From Tetrahymena thermophila SB210 (taxonomy: Eukaryota > Ciliophora > Oligohymenophorea > Hymenostomatida > Tetrahymenidae), in assembly GCF_000189635.1 (NCBI RefSeq), contig NW_002476418.1, forward strand, positions 744,001-808,000: a stretch of 64,000 bases of DNA, in the 5' to 3' direction. Under the pieces are notes generated by a model. The model was given only the letters and a program-made list of their open reading frames with translations, made no database searches and was not told the DNA's origin. Shown one piece after another: positions 1 to 12,668 of this stretch. The translations under genes and the position numbers were made by a program. Numbering within the stretch: position 1 is the first letter of the stretch; each line of letters opens with the position of its first letter.

Positions 1-1
1 A

Positions 2-1686
2 GCTGTATTAATAGTATTCTTAATAGCAATTGGAAGGTATTTTGTTAGAAAGCTAATGATAGAGGACATCTAGTTGGTATTTTTAAGACATATTTACTAA
101 AATACTTATCTAAATTAGTTAGACCTGAATTAAATCTTCCGTAAAAGACAAATTAGAAGTCTCAAGCCTCAGTCTCCAGAAGATTTAACAGAGAAGAAAG
201 AAAGCATAAATATTCCATCTATTGTAACAAAAAGCAGAAAATATTTAGAACCCTTCCAGTACATCTCTAAAAATATGCAAGATTCTATAGTAGAAGGGAA
301 TGATTTTAAACATTCCTATATTTTAGGAAATACTTTTGCTAATAACCAAGCAGGAGACTTCTAAAAAAAAGATATATTTGAGAATACTGTAAATAACTAT
401 ATTAATTCTCCTTCCAAAGAGCCTATTTTGACAAACCCACTCTAAGAATAAATTTTACAACTCAGTGAATCCTCCTTTCTACCAAACCCAAGCTCAAATA
501 TAAATTAAAACTAAAATGGAAATGGAAATTATAACTTAAATAATACAAACAATCATTTGACTAAAATTGCAAGCCATTAAAACTTAAATAAATCTTCAAA
601 GTACATTAAAAAGGATATCTCTATTATTCCTGTCAGAAGAGAAAGCATAAAAGTAAAAAATAACCCACTAAGTCCTTTTAAACTTACTCATTCTATTAAA
701 CTTAAAGAGAACTCCAACAATTAACAATCGATAGTCAGCAACATATTCTCAAAAAACAATCTCGGCTAATCAAATTATTATTTAAAAACATAAAACAAAT
801 TGGACTCAAGAGGAGATTAAAACTTAGACCAAAACAATCCATAAGGAATCAGTTAATTTTGTGTTCTAAAACTTGAAAATACTGAGTCTTGTGCAGATAA
901 CCTCTATGCCCTTTAAAATAAAAATTTTGGCTCAAAGCTAAAAGAAGTTATCTTCAAGATATGGTAAGATTTATTTTTAATTATTTATTTTAAATATTAA
1001 ACTAAATGTATGAAAACTAGGAACAAGCCTTAAAAAAAAGGAACTGAAGAGTGGAAAAAAACTGAAAATTTACTCAAAAAGCAAGTCGAAAAAAACTTAG
1101 ATATCCTTCAAATATACAAAGATTTAATTATCTTAAAAAAAGCTATTATGCTTCTTCTAAGCAAAGAGCAATATGCAGCTCTTTTACTAACAGGCTGCTC
1201 CATAAACTAAAAAGACTTATCAAACCCTCAGAACATGACTGATCAAACATTCAAAAATCTGAATGATAGTATTAATTTATTTTAAAATAGTATTTATATT
1301 TTATCAATTAAAACTTTGAAAAACAGATTTGATATTTCTTAAAAATGCTCAATTTTTATTTTTATTTAAAATATTTTTGGCTTTATTATATTTATTTATT
1401 TTCTTTAATTAAAAATATAGTTTATACTTAAACAATACCTCAAGAGTATACTGCAAATTAAATAAAAGGGAAATCTTACCAACAAATTATGTACGAGTCA
1501 TAGCATAATAAAATGATGGAAAATTATAAAGGTTAATAAATATTTGGTCATTTAGACGAATAATTTCAAATCTATGAATCAGAAAAATGGCAATTAAAAT
1601 ATTTGAAATAGTTTATTATGAAGTGTAAAGACTCTTAAAATCTGTCTGAGTTAGACAAAAGAATTTTGTCATCTCTTACACTCTGA
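2..1686 (+). CDS. C-terminal part of a large membrane protein, ciliate-type family (5' end outside window)
   Basis: Exons 2-963, 1021-1289 and 1421-1686; introns 964-1020 and 1290-1420 are GT..AG and keep phase, giving 499 codons with TGA at 1684. The visible protein opens with a hydrophobic segment (about residues 1-13, VLIVFLIAIG) followed by basic residues, so a membrane anchor with a long cytosolic tail is likely. The tail is Asn/Ser/Lys-rich, then has a helical block with a KEQYAALLLTGCS motif (near position 1170) and a helical end. The AALLLTGC block reminds me of large ciliate-specific transmembrane proteins, some with Cache-type sensor domains, but that is memory and not shown here. 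The start lies left of base 1. No function assigned. Confidence 0.7.
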
Positions 1687-2978
1687 GTCAATAAAAATTA
1701 AATAACAATTTGTACTTGAAATAATTTTAAATAAGTATTTGCAAAATTTAAAGCTTAAGCTTTTATAAAAAAATTATCAATTGAAATTATCGTTAAACAA
1801 GTGATATTAAATGTATTTAAAAAAGTAATCTAAATTTTAAATTTATGAAATAGTTATTAGGGCTATTATATTTTATAAACTCTTTGAAATAGTTTTTTTA
1901 TAATGATTGTATAGAAGTAATTGATAAGGTTTAAAATTCAATTTTTTTGAAAAAGAATAAAAGTTTTTTGTTAAAAACAAATTTAAATATTCAAATTCAA
2001 CTTAAAAAACTATTTAAATTGCTTATTCATTGATTAGAAAAAACATAATTAAGAAGTTTTATCTATAAGATTGCGTTTTTGTCATCAAAGTTAATTAAAA
2101 ATTGGTGAATAATTTTTATAATTAATTATAAAAAATTCATTACACTTTTTATTATCTTTTAGGCTATCATAGACGCATTCAAAAGAAGTTAGTATTAAAG
2201 TTATCTTTGTTAAAAAAATATAATCAAACACTGGTGAATTATAAAAAAATTAAATAATTATAATAAATTTTTAAGCTAATAATGACAAACTTAAACACAT
2301 TAGATATTTATCAGAAAATTAAACAGACTATTATTATTGCAATTTTCTAAAAAAATTTATAAAATTTACGCAATTAAAATATTTGAAATCAACTTATAAG
2401 CTCAAGCAAATTAAATTTATGATATTTTAATATTAAATAAGCTTAATTAAGTAGAATAATTTCGCCATTATTTAAAGAAATAAAAATTTAGTATTAATTG
2501 AATAATAAATTCAAAAATCCAAACAAAGTAAAAAAATTAATTTATTTTTTAGATAATAATTTTTATTTTATTATTAATATTATTTTATATTAATCTAACT
2601 TAAATTAAGACTGCTTCCAATTGTAGTTATAGTTCTAAATATTTCTTTTTATTAATTTTATTATTCATAAAAAAGTTATTTGAAGCTAGATAGAGATTAA
2701 ATTTATGCTAAAAATACTTACAGTCTTATAAAATTTTAGTTGATTTTCCTCAAATTTTTCAATTTATGTTTATAAACAGTCAGGGTCTCTATTAGATCAA
2801 TTTCGAAAAAATTATAAAAATATTGTTATAAATTAATCAAATAATTGAGCTTGAAAATCAATTAATTATCATCAGTGATATCTATAAACAATTAATTAAT
2901 AATTATATCTTTAAAAACAATTAAAATATAGATAGATTTAGATTTAGAAGACAAAAGCATAGATATATCGTGTAACAA
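1687..2978. other. intergenic AT-rich spacer
   Basis: No coding frame with protein-like composition on either strand; long A and T runs and frequent TGA in all frames. It must hold the 3' end signals of the upstream gene and the promoter of the next, but nothing specific can be named. Confidence 0.6.
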
Positions 2979-4532
2979 ATGAATGGAAAAGAGACAATAA
3001 TCTGTAATTGTTTGCTGTACACGTTCATATTTTATAGTGCAGTGATTCGCTTGTTCTGTGGAAGCTTCGATACAAATTTAGACCAGAAGCAATTCCCAAC
3101 AATAAGGTAAAAACCATTTGAAGTGGTCACTGAGATATTAATTTAATTAGAACAAGATAATTGCTCTGACGATTATGTTTCATTAGCTCGTTTTGACTGG
3201 TAAAGCTTGCAAAACAAATATTTATGTAAAGATGGTAAAATTTACTAAAACAATCTTAACTCTCTCAAGGATTGCTTAAAATTAGAAGATTTTTCTCTGA
3301 AGTAAATGAAATTTTTTGGCTTAAATGAATTGAACAGCAGATTAACTTAAAAATTTTTAATTTGTGGTAAACTTGAAAGCTTTGAATATCCTGATAATGA
3401 TGACTAAATAAACCAATATGAAAACGAAATTGATGATCAGTAGAAAGTAGATGAATCGCATTTAGATGCTGAGTAAAATACTTTAAATAGTAATGATAAG
3501 AGTAATAGATTTTTAGAAAGAAAAATTACTAAAAAACCTAAAAATAGCTCTGGCTGCTCACATAAATAAAAAGCTTGTAAATATTAAAAGTAAGTATATT
3601 GTCTGGATAAAAACCGTAAATGCCCAGTTTCTAATATCAAAATATTTTAAAGCAATTTACCGAATAGCAGTCAATCAGATAATTAAATGCTTCAAGTAGC
3701 ATAAAACATTTTTTTGCAGATAGAAAGAGAAAGTGAATTTTATCAACCCATAGTAGAACTAATAGTTGCAGAAGAAAATCAAATATGTAGCTAGATATAA
3801 TAGAAAGACTCTCAAAAATACTAAGAGATAAACTCAAACAGCATTTAGTGCAACTTCTCTAATGAAAAATATAGAAGTATATTTTTTAGCGAACCTAAAA
3901 CTTCTCTGTCCAGTTTGCTTGAAATGAATTAAATTCCCATTCCAAATGATTTCAAGAATACTCTTGAAGACTTCAAATATAATATATACTCAAGGTAAAA
4001 TGATATTGATTACTACAACTGCATTCAGAGTTATGAGTATGACTAGTATTTAGATGACATACATACTGCAAAATCTTTTTCTCAATATCATCTTAAATTT
4101 TCTTTCTTTTTGGTAGTTTTGCTAATATTAGCTTTGGTAGGGTCAAATCCTCCTATTTAAATATCCTAAATAATAGATCCTTATAAGCTGCATAAATATT
4201 CACTTTTATTATCTCTATTCATATACTTAAACATTTTATGGCTCATAATAGCAATAAAGTATTAATTAGGAGAGATTAACAAACAATTAAAAATTTACTC
4301 ATCAAGAGATTGCTTAGAACCGAAAGCCATTAACCAAATAAATATGCATCTTTTTAGAAATTAGCTAGATATTCAAATTGGCTTTGTGATTGCCTTCACT
4401 TATTTGCCTTTACTAGTTTATGTTTCATGGAAGTTAATAAACAAATTCTGCTGGATGAGAAAAGTAAGAATTACACCATAAACTCCTATTGAAATGTAAT
4501 TTCTATCAAAAAAAAGATAAGCTAAAAAATGA
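2979..4532 (+). CDS. Cys-rich four-TM membrane protein, paralogue of the next gene
   Basis: Single exon, ATG 2979 to TGA 4530, 517 aa. A hydrophobic N-terminus (about residues 9-28) acts as signal or first TM. A long, presumably extracellular region has scattered Cys and a YCLDKNRKCPVSNI motif near residue 206. Three TM helices lie near the C-terminus (about 370-388, 406-428, 464-486), then a short basic tail. The same plan and the C-x-DKN-x-KCP motif occur in the gene at 5842-7506, so the two look like diverged tandem paralogues. The centre is Gln/Asn/Asp-rich and less conserved. I do not recognise the family; a surface membrane protein is the safest description. Confidence 0.85.
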
Positions 4533-5841
4533 TAAAAAAATTAAAAAACCAAAATTATTTTTTAAAAAATTAATTTATTTTATTTATGGAAAATTAAATA
4601 TTTATATTTAAAAATAGCAAAATTATATTAAAAATTAATTATTAAGTATTTTTTTGTATTTTACATTTGTTTTTATTTGAATTAAATTTTAATTATTAAA
4701 TTTTTTATTCAAGAATTAATTTTTATAAAAAATTAAATTATTAATGGCAAGTTAAAATTGTCAATTTACTATTTTATTAGTCAATTACAATTAGATAAAA
4801 TTTTATATTAAATTTTTTATTCAAGAATTAATTTTTATAAAAAATTAAATTATTAATGGCAAGTTAAAATTGTCAATTTACTATTTTATTAGTCAATTAC
4901 AATTAGATAAAAATAAAAAAATTTATTTCAATTGATAATACCTAAAAAAAAGACTATTACTGTAGTTTCTTATATATTAACGATATCTTATATTAAGGGT
5001 TTTTTCGAAGAAATTGTGAATTATTGAATAAATTTATTCAAAAATTTTATCTGAGTAATTCCTTAATATGATAAACTGCGGTATCCATTTTATATAGATA
5101 CAAAATATTTATTAATATTAATTCTAAAACTTAAAATTCATTTTAGCTTATATTTGAAATTAAATCGTAAGATAAATAGGTAATTATTTATTTATTATGA
5201 GTATTTTTTATAGAGTCTCCAAAATCATCTAATTATATGTTCTTAATATACTTTTTTGAAATTTTAATACTTTGATTATAAATAATCATCATAAAATAAT
5301 TTCCTTTATTCATTTTTATTTTTTGTTAAAGTCAAAAATTAATTTTAAATATCTAACGATAAAAATATTTTTTTAAAGTTTTTTGTTTAAATTTTACTGC
5401 TTATTTATTTATTTATTAAAAATTATCGAATTTTTTCAAGAATTTAATTCAACACATTTAATTTTCTATTAGAATAAAATTATTTGTAAAAAAATCACTA
5501 ATTTCTTAAAAATAAAAAAATTTGTTTTACTTTGAATCAATTTTCTTCAAAAAAAATAAAATCTAATAAAAGTTAAATTAATTTATAAAATTTATATTCA
5601 TAAAAGAATATTTCAAATTAATAACAGTAATTTTAATTTTGAGAACTATGCTAATTTAGAAAGAAAGTATAAACATACAGCATCAATTATATTCAATATT
5701 CTCAAAATCTTTCAATATAGATTTTACATCTATCTTATTACTTATTTATTTATGTATTTATTTATTTAACTTTATATCTATCTATCTCTCTATCAATCTG
5801 ATAAATTTAAGATTTCCTTCTCATAAGAATTTAATTTTTTG
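4533..5841. other. intergenic spacer with a 107-bp direct repeat
   Basis: No coding frame seen. It holds the duplicated block listed separately at 4694-4912 and a TTTA/TCTA microsatellite at about 5741-5795. The following gene's ATG is at 5842. Confidence 0.65.
4694..4912. repeat. 107-bp perfect direct repeat, two copies
   Basis: Bases 4694-4800 and 4806-4912 are identical by eye and separated by 5 bp. The unit starts TATTAAATTTTTTATTCAAG and ends CAATTAGATAAAA. Identity stops at the base on either side, so it is a discrete duplication rather than part of a longer array. It lies in non-coding DNA between two paralogous genes. No ORF or strong hairpin explains it. Confidence 0.9.
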
Positions 5842-7506
5842 ATGAATAATACGCAAAATCAGATTTAGATAATAGAAGATATTTAATTAAAAAAGGTAAT
5901 TATTGAAAAAGTAGAATCAAATATATTTGAAGGACAAATGATAAAATATGAAAAATTTAAAAAATATAAATAGTATAAACATTGTTTTTATCGATGCCTT
6001 AAGTTTTACCTGTTATTAGCATTCATATTTGGATGGCTACCTTATTTACTTTATCAAATGAACATAGAAAACCCTGTATTATATAAGAGTAATTGGGATC
6101 ATGATATGATTAGTGATATTATTTTTATTGATGGTTAAAGTGATTGCCCTAGCTAGTATGAACCACTGCTTTCTACATATTGGCCAGGTATCAAAGATGG
6201 CTGTAGAGACTCAAATCAACTTTGCTACAAAGATCCTAGGAGTACGAAATGTCCTAAAGACTGCTTTTACATTGAGGAGGTACCTGGTAAAACTTTGACA
6301 GCCTTCGCTTTTTAGCAAGCAGATTTATAAAGCTAAGTTTAATTAAGCACTTTTAAAATATGTGGATAAAAATTAAAGGGAGTTAATTTATATAACTCTA
6401 GCACATAAAAGCGCTAGGTTTGTGGTAAAAACTTAAAACAATGCTTTGTAAATGGAAAGTATTTTTGTATAAACTAGGACAGTGACTGCCTTATAGATAA
6501 AATTCAATGCTAGCCAGAGGAAATTCTTTGCAATTCTGAGGACAGGATAGTTTGTTTACCAGATTTTATGAAATGCAAAGATAATTATTCATTTTGTTCC
6601 AGATATGAAAGGGTTTGCTAAATCAAAGAATATACAGTTTGTGTAGATAAAAACAAAAAATGTCCAATTACAGATATAGTCATTTCTACAAAACTGAATT
6701 AGGATAAGTCTTTATTAGGCTTCGAGCAAATCTAAATAAAGCAAAGTAGTCTATATAATTTATATGTTAAAAGAAATGATCCTCAAGGATATCCCGTCTC
6801 AGAGTTTAGGATATCTGGTTCGAAAGGAGTTTGCTTAAATTACGGAGAAGATTCAGCTTTTTAAGCATATTTACTCGACAAAAGAGAAAAATGTCTTGAT
6901 GAAGACACAGATGAGCATTATATTGAACTATTTCATTATAAACTACAAGCTTAGTAAGTATATGAAATTAACCAAGTCCAGTTGGGATTACATAAAGATT
7001 TGATTCCTAGCTACGATGAATATAAAATTTATTATAAGCAATACATAAAATACACAAATAATTGCTAGTCGATGCTATATGAATTTGATGGATTGTATGA
7101 AAAATTAGATGTGATTTTAACAAACTTAGATTTTTTACCAATATATTCAAGTTTGATCTTAATTTTTAGCTTGCTGATTAAAAGATACTTTAAAAAACAT
7201 TAAAAAAGCTTTTATATATATGTCTACATTATAATCCTCTTTATATCATTCCTATGCATGTTCATTATCACCCTCAATATCAGAGTAGCTTTGGACATTG
7301 ATATTTACTAAACTCTTCATTATTATAGAGTAAACAAATGTTTTGATGGTTTCACCAATAAATTAATTGATAGATTTTATATCGACTCCCAGATTACAGC
7401 CTTTTCCTACGAAATGGCCTTCTTAATTTATTTTATCCCTGGAATATTATGTATTCCTATCTCTATCTCAGCAATCATAATCTTGATGAGAAGTAACTAA
7501 AAGTGA
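5842..7506 (+). CDS. Cys-rich four-TM membrane protein, paralogue of the previous gene
   Basis: Single exon, ATG 5842 to TGA 7504, 554 aa. A short cytosolic N-terminus precedes a TM at about residues 54-74; a long Cys-rich loop follows (many Cys between about 95 and 280) with a VCVDKNKKCPITDI motif near residue 266; three TM helices end the protein (about 435-450, 456-478, 524-549). Cys spacing suggests a disulphide-bonded extracellular domain. The shared motif and topology link it to the gene at 2979-4532. Family and ligand unknown to me. Confidence 0.88.
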
Positions 7507-8050
7507 TACCAAAAATAAATTTAAATTTTTTATTACTTAAAGAACAAATAAACCATCAATTTTCTAAAAAGTTAACAATTAATGTATGAATCAAATCGAA
7601 TATCTTAGATATAGATTTAAATAATGTGATATGATTATATCAGATACAAACAAATATCTAAACAACATAAATTGAAAATTAAATTTAAGTAAAATTGAAA
7701 AAATGTTAAATAGTATAATTAAACTTTTGATTGATTTTTATATAAAAAGAATTTAAAGTGATTATCAGTTGGATGTTTATCAAATTAAAATAATAATAAT
7801 GAATTATTTTTGATAAACCATTAAATAGAATTAACTATAATTAATAAATAAATATGTTATGAATTTGTATTATGATTGAGAACAATTGCTATTGTTTTAA
7901 TTAATTTATTTTGTGTATTGAATTATTTCTTATTTATTTCGTGGTAATTATTCTAATTATCAAAAATAGATATTTCTAAATAAGTAAATATTTATTAAAA
8001 TAAATTCGCGCACTTTTGATTGAATTGTGAGAAAATTATCAAATTTAGAA
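7507..8050. other. intergenic spacer
   Basis: AT-rich; nothing recognisable on either strand. Confidence 0.6.
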
Positions 8051-10637
8051 ATGAATTCTTAGCAAGAGTTGTACAACTTAAACAGCTTTTAAAATTACTA
8101 AAACATGAATTAGTATCCCTAAAATTACCCATACTATTCAAATAATTAAATTATTCACCCTTCTTAAACAGCAAATATGAATAATTCTGCAGGAATGCAA
8201 TACATTAATCATGAATAAAACTATCCTTAATACCAGTAGTAGAGTTTTAACTAACAGAATTATTATCATCAAGAAGCAGCTTAATACCAAAATCAAAATA
8301 TGTTTTAAGTACCTCCATAACAGGTTAATCCTTACATGGGCTATTAAAATAATCCTCCTATAAATCAAAATGTCAATAACTTAAATTAGAACAACTTATT
8401 ACAAGATTAATAGTACATTATTAATTATTTATAAATTATCATTTTTTGTATTTTTAAAAATAGCAAAAGAAGTGAGACACAATCTAACTTTTAAAACTCT
8501 TACAACTATAGTCAGCAACAGCAACATGATATTGACCCATCTACTATAGGCATAGATTAATGTGAAGATTTTTTATTTTAGATTTGTTTTATATTCGAAA
8601 TTTTATATAAATTTAAATAGAACTCTAAACAGTTAAAGACAAAGAAGAAATCAATTTAAAAACCCTTAACAAAAAAAGAAAATAGCAAGAAATTCAAGAA
8701 TGTTTAATAGATTAAAATAAAAATGATGATTAGTCTCCATAAAAATAAGATAAAAACGAAAACAATTTTGTATAAAACTTGATGGACGACATTTAACTTT
8801 ATTTTCCTTAAAAACCTTTAAGTGTGTTTCTTAGAGAATACTGCTCTAAAATGAAAAGAGCAATGGATATTATTTGTGATGAGAACGAAAAGGGGTTAGG
8901 GTTTTCTAGCTATTTAATAATTGATGGCAAACACTATCCAAAAGGTATAGGAAAAAGTAAAAAAGATGCTAGAGAAGAAGCTTCTATGAATGCATTAGCT
9001 AAAATGGGCGAAGAAAACAGCTCAGTAAAAAATTACTTTGCTGTGATGGTAGATAAAGAAAAGAAAGTTCATCAAAAATTTAAAAACGAGAAGGCAAAAT
9101 CTTCAAGTTCTGAGTAAAAAAGCAAATCAAAAGACATATCTGAAGAGGAGGAGCGAGCTCTGGAGCTTTATGATCCACTCCATAACTACAGAGAAGATGT
9201 TTCATAATTAGCCAATTAGGTCTTAAGGTAATATTTATACTTATTAAAAAATAAACAAATTTTTAATAAAAATTTAAATCAAAGATTATCTGTTTCTTAT
9301 GAGACATTAGGAGATTAAAATAATTGGGAGGTTATCTGTTCTATTGGAAAATCACTGAAAACGATGGGATAAGGGTTGACTATAAAAGATGCTAAAAACA
9401 TTTCAGCTTACAAAATGATTCATTTAATAGAGCAATCAAATGAAAAAACGATAAAAACGTTAGCCCGAAAAGCTCTAGTTTAATAGAAAATAGATTAGAC
9501 CAACTTAAAGCTTAAAGGTAAAATTAATTAATTTCTTTGTTTTTGAAAAAAAAATTTATTTTTTGGAATTTCTAAATCAGAATTATAGGAGTTGAAAGCT
9601 CAAAAAGAAAAAGATGAATAAAATACTCAGATAAAAGAAATCTAAAAAGAGCAAGAAAATCTTGAAAAAGAAAACAAATAACATTAATAATCTCTCTTAA
9701 ATACTTATTCCTGCTTAATAGACTCTAATTATGAAAAACCTTAAGAACTATAAAAACCAAAAATTAAGTCTCAGTAAAGCATTATAAGTAGCTGTTTGAA
9801 TAAATTCAAATAAAAAGATGTAGTTTCAGAGGAGATTTATATAAAATTAAGGTCTAAATTCGATTTGCTGATAAACTCAAAACAGTTATTTTAAAATTTA
9901 GGTTTAGTTGACTTTTGTATAGTCGGCTCTCACGAATTTAGACTATTGAGAAAAAACAAATTAAGCATTGATGTTATTTTGAATTATAACAAGGAATAAT
10001 TAATTAATATTAATACAGGGGAAGATATATTTTATGAAGCTCAAAAAATATTAAAACAAATTCTTAACAATCATACAATTAAATTAGAAGAAAAAAACTA
10101 GAAAAAATATATCAGAGTTATTGATGATTTGTAAAATATTTATTTGTACCTATTTTTATTAAACTTTTAATAAATATAAAAAGAGAGAAAGAATTAGAGA
10201 TGATTATTTATTTTTCTGATGTCTCTGGAGGCTCTTTTTGCAATGAAATCCATCATGCAATTTGGTTTTCTTAAGTAAAAACTAAAATATTTGATAATAA
10301 AGATATCAGTGCTATGTTGAAGTGCTTGAGAATGTGGAAAGAAGCAAGCAATATAAATATCAATACTTCAATAATAGATTTTATTATGCATACTGTGACA
10401 CACAAATTCACTCTCATTAATGCCCCCAAAAATCTTGTTAGTTTCTTTGAATTTGTAGCAAACGAAGGAATACAAGATATTATTAACTTAAAAAACAAAA
10501 GAAATATAGAGGTAACTGAGATGCACTTTGAAATGATACAAAAAATAAATAAAGAAGATTTGGATTAATTTGTTCGATAATGCTAAAGCATTTATAACTC
10601 ATGTGATTATACTTTCATGAAAAGTATAAGTCTATGA
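8051..10637 (+). CDS. double-stranded-RNA-binding protein with C-terminal DZF domain (NF90/ZFR-like)
   Basis: Exons 8051-8412, 8464-8561, 8621-9227, 9285-9517, 9581-10130, 10184-10637; five GT..AG introns of 51-63 nt restore one frame of 767 aa ending TGA 10635. Residues 1-150 are Asn/Gln/Tyr-rich. A dsRNA-binding domain lies at about 217-287 (KPLSVFLREYC start, basic KSKKDAREEASMNALAKM helix end). A second, weaker one lies at about 337-410 (DAKNISAYKMIHLIE). After a Lys/Glu/Gln linker, about 515-745 resembles the DZF pseudo-nucleotidyltransferase fold: HHAIWFSQVKTKIFDNKD matches the LRHAKWFQARA block and is followed by a CLRMWKEA helix. In animals such proteins (ILF2, ILF3, ZFR) bind structured RNA in splicing, editing and translation. 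DZF assignment is by pattern. Confidence 0.75.
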
Positions 10638-11414
10638 AAGAAAAATTAATAAAAAAATTTAAATTTTAAATAACTAAAAAATAATAAGTTAACTAAGAAC
10701 TAATTAATTATAATAACAAGAATTTTATCAAATCTAACACTGTTATCATAATCTATCTAAAATAATTTATATTATTCATTCAAATCATCTATATATTACA
10801 AACAAATAACTAAATGTAAAAATAACAATTGTATTTAAAAATTAATTCATTTATATTTGTAAAAACTAAGTTAAAAACAAATTATTTAAAAATTAGAATA
10901 ATCTAAAATTTTTTGTAAAATAATCTGTTTTGTAAAAATAAAATATCCAAAATTTAAACTAAACTAGCTATTACTGTTAGATCAGTAAATGAATATATTC
11001 TATTTCTTAATTTCTTATTAAAATAATCTTATCTCTATTTATTTTCTGACTATTATTTTTACTAAGACAATTACATATTTATTAGATAAATTCAGGGCAA
11101 GGGGTTTTTTCAACCTTACTTCTAGGAAATAGAAAAAAAAATTGAAGACACCCAATTTTATAAAATGAAAGCTCAAAACTTTTTCCTATACCTTCTCCCT
11201 GGTTTATTTACTAGATTACCAAAAATGAAATATTAGATAATAAGATTTTACTATTATTAGTAATAAGTTTATTCAGAATTTATTGTAAAATATTTACTTT
11301 TTTACATTATCTGTGTTAATAAAAACATAAACAACAGAAGAGTCAAAATTTTAAAAAATATATATTCCTCACTTTTAATAATTATAAAATGTATTTTCTT
11401 ATTATGAATATTCA
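10638..11414. other. intergenic spacer between convergent genes
   Basis: The genes on both sides converge here, so it holds two 3' ends. No coding frame or RNA gene seen. Confidence 0.6.
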
Positions 11415-12203
11415 TCAAAATATTCTATTTTATTAAAAGCATTGCTCACAGCGATCAAAATCACAAGCACCACATCTGTAGCTACCAACAGATTAGCTAG
11501 AAGGTTCTCTTTTACAAACATCGCAAACTACTTGACGAGTTATTGTAGAATCTCTACTTTCATACTTTAATTGATGACCACTGTTGCAATAATTCTTAAA
11601 ATTTGCTGCACATATTTATTTAAGTATAGATATTTCATTTAAAACTTGCTTGAATTCAGCAAGAGTGACAAAATCTTAGTCAGTTTCAGGTTATCTAAAT
11701 ACAGACTGAAAAATATTGCTTTATTCTATTTGCCCTTGATTTAGGCTCTTTACTGGTGAAGATTAAGCCATAGAATATGCTAAAGTAGAATTAGAACCTA
11801 TAAATTAGTTATTTTCTTATAAATTAACTTTGGCTTAGTCTTTAAAAGGACATGTATCTTCATGCGCATTTATATTTTCCATATTTAAGCAAGTAGCGCA
11901 TCCATATTCATTAAATTTACATTTAAAAACAATTTAACTTAAAGCGAGCAGTCTCTGGTTAGGCATCAGAACTTCATTAATCGACTGGCAGTTTGGACAG
12001 CATTTGATTGCGTTGATTGTTTTAGTATCAAAGCAATCTGGACAATATACATTTGAGCATTTCTCACATTGTCTCATTTTTGGCTGAACTTGATAACACT
12101 TTTAACATGAGACTTCATCAAAAAGAACTTTATTTTCAACATAATTTGAGCTTTCAAAGATAAAGAATTTCCTTTTTTCAAGATTTGAAGATAATTACTG
12201 CAT
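11415..12203 (-). CDS. RING / TRAF-type / C1-like zinc-finger protein, copy 1
   Basis: Single exon, ATG 12203 down to TGA 11417, 262 aa. A Cys-only RING-like finger spans about residues 34-75 (CQKCYQVQPKMRQCEKC, then VYCPDCF and CCPNC). A TRAF-type finger follows (CKFNEYGC with HEDTCPF). The C-terminus is a treble-clef finger of C1/DC1 type (CNSGHQLKYE, VVCDVCK, SYRCGACDFDRCEQC). Such combinations are typical of ubiquitin ligases of the TRAF/SIAH kind in ciliates; ligase activity is inference. The next gene is a clear paralogue with the same domain order, giving a tandem duplication. Confidence 0.88.
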
Positions 12204-12668
12204 ATTCTATTAGAAAAGATAATTAAATAAGCAAGATATTTTAATATTTTTATTTTTAGAGTTAATTTATAGTAAATAAGTTTTATATATAAGTAATGAC
12301 ATTACCCTTCAATTAGAATTTCTTTTCTTTCTAAACGTTTGTCTAAAGTTGAAATATATCTTCGCAAACAATTAAGTATAGAATATTGATCAGATGATAT
12401 TTTTTATAAAAAATAAATTAATTGCATTAAACAAACAAACAAGAAAGATATTTATTTTACTTCAGCAATAGAAAATAAAATCTGTTCATTAAATCTTCTT
12501 AAAAAATGAATTGTAAGAAGCAAAATTGAATGGAAAATTAATATAATTCGAATATTAATATTTTACAAAAAAAAATTATGTATATATATGCATCAATAAG
12601 ATCTACTAATTGTTAAATATTTGTTTAGACAGTTTTCATACTTACTGAGATTTTTATTAATATTTAAA
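12204..12668. other. spacer between the tandem zinc-finger paralogues
   Basis: AT-rich, no gene seen. It contains the 3' end of the gene to the right and the promoter of the gene to the left, both read leftwards. Confidence 0.6.
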
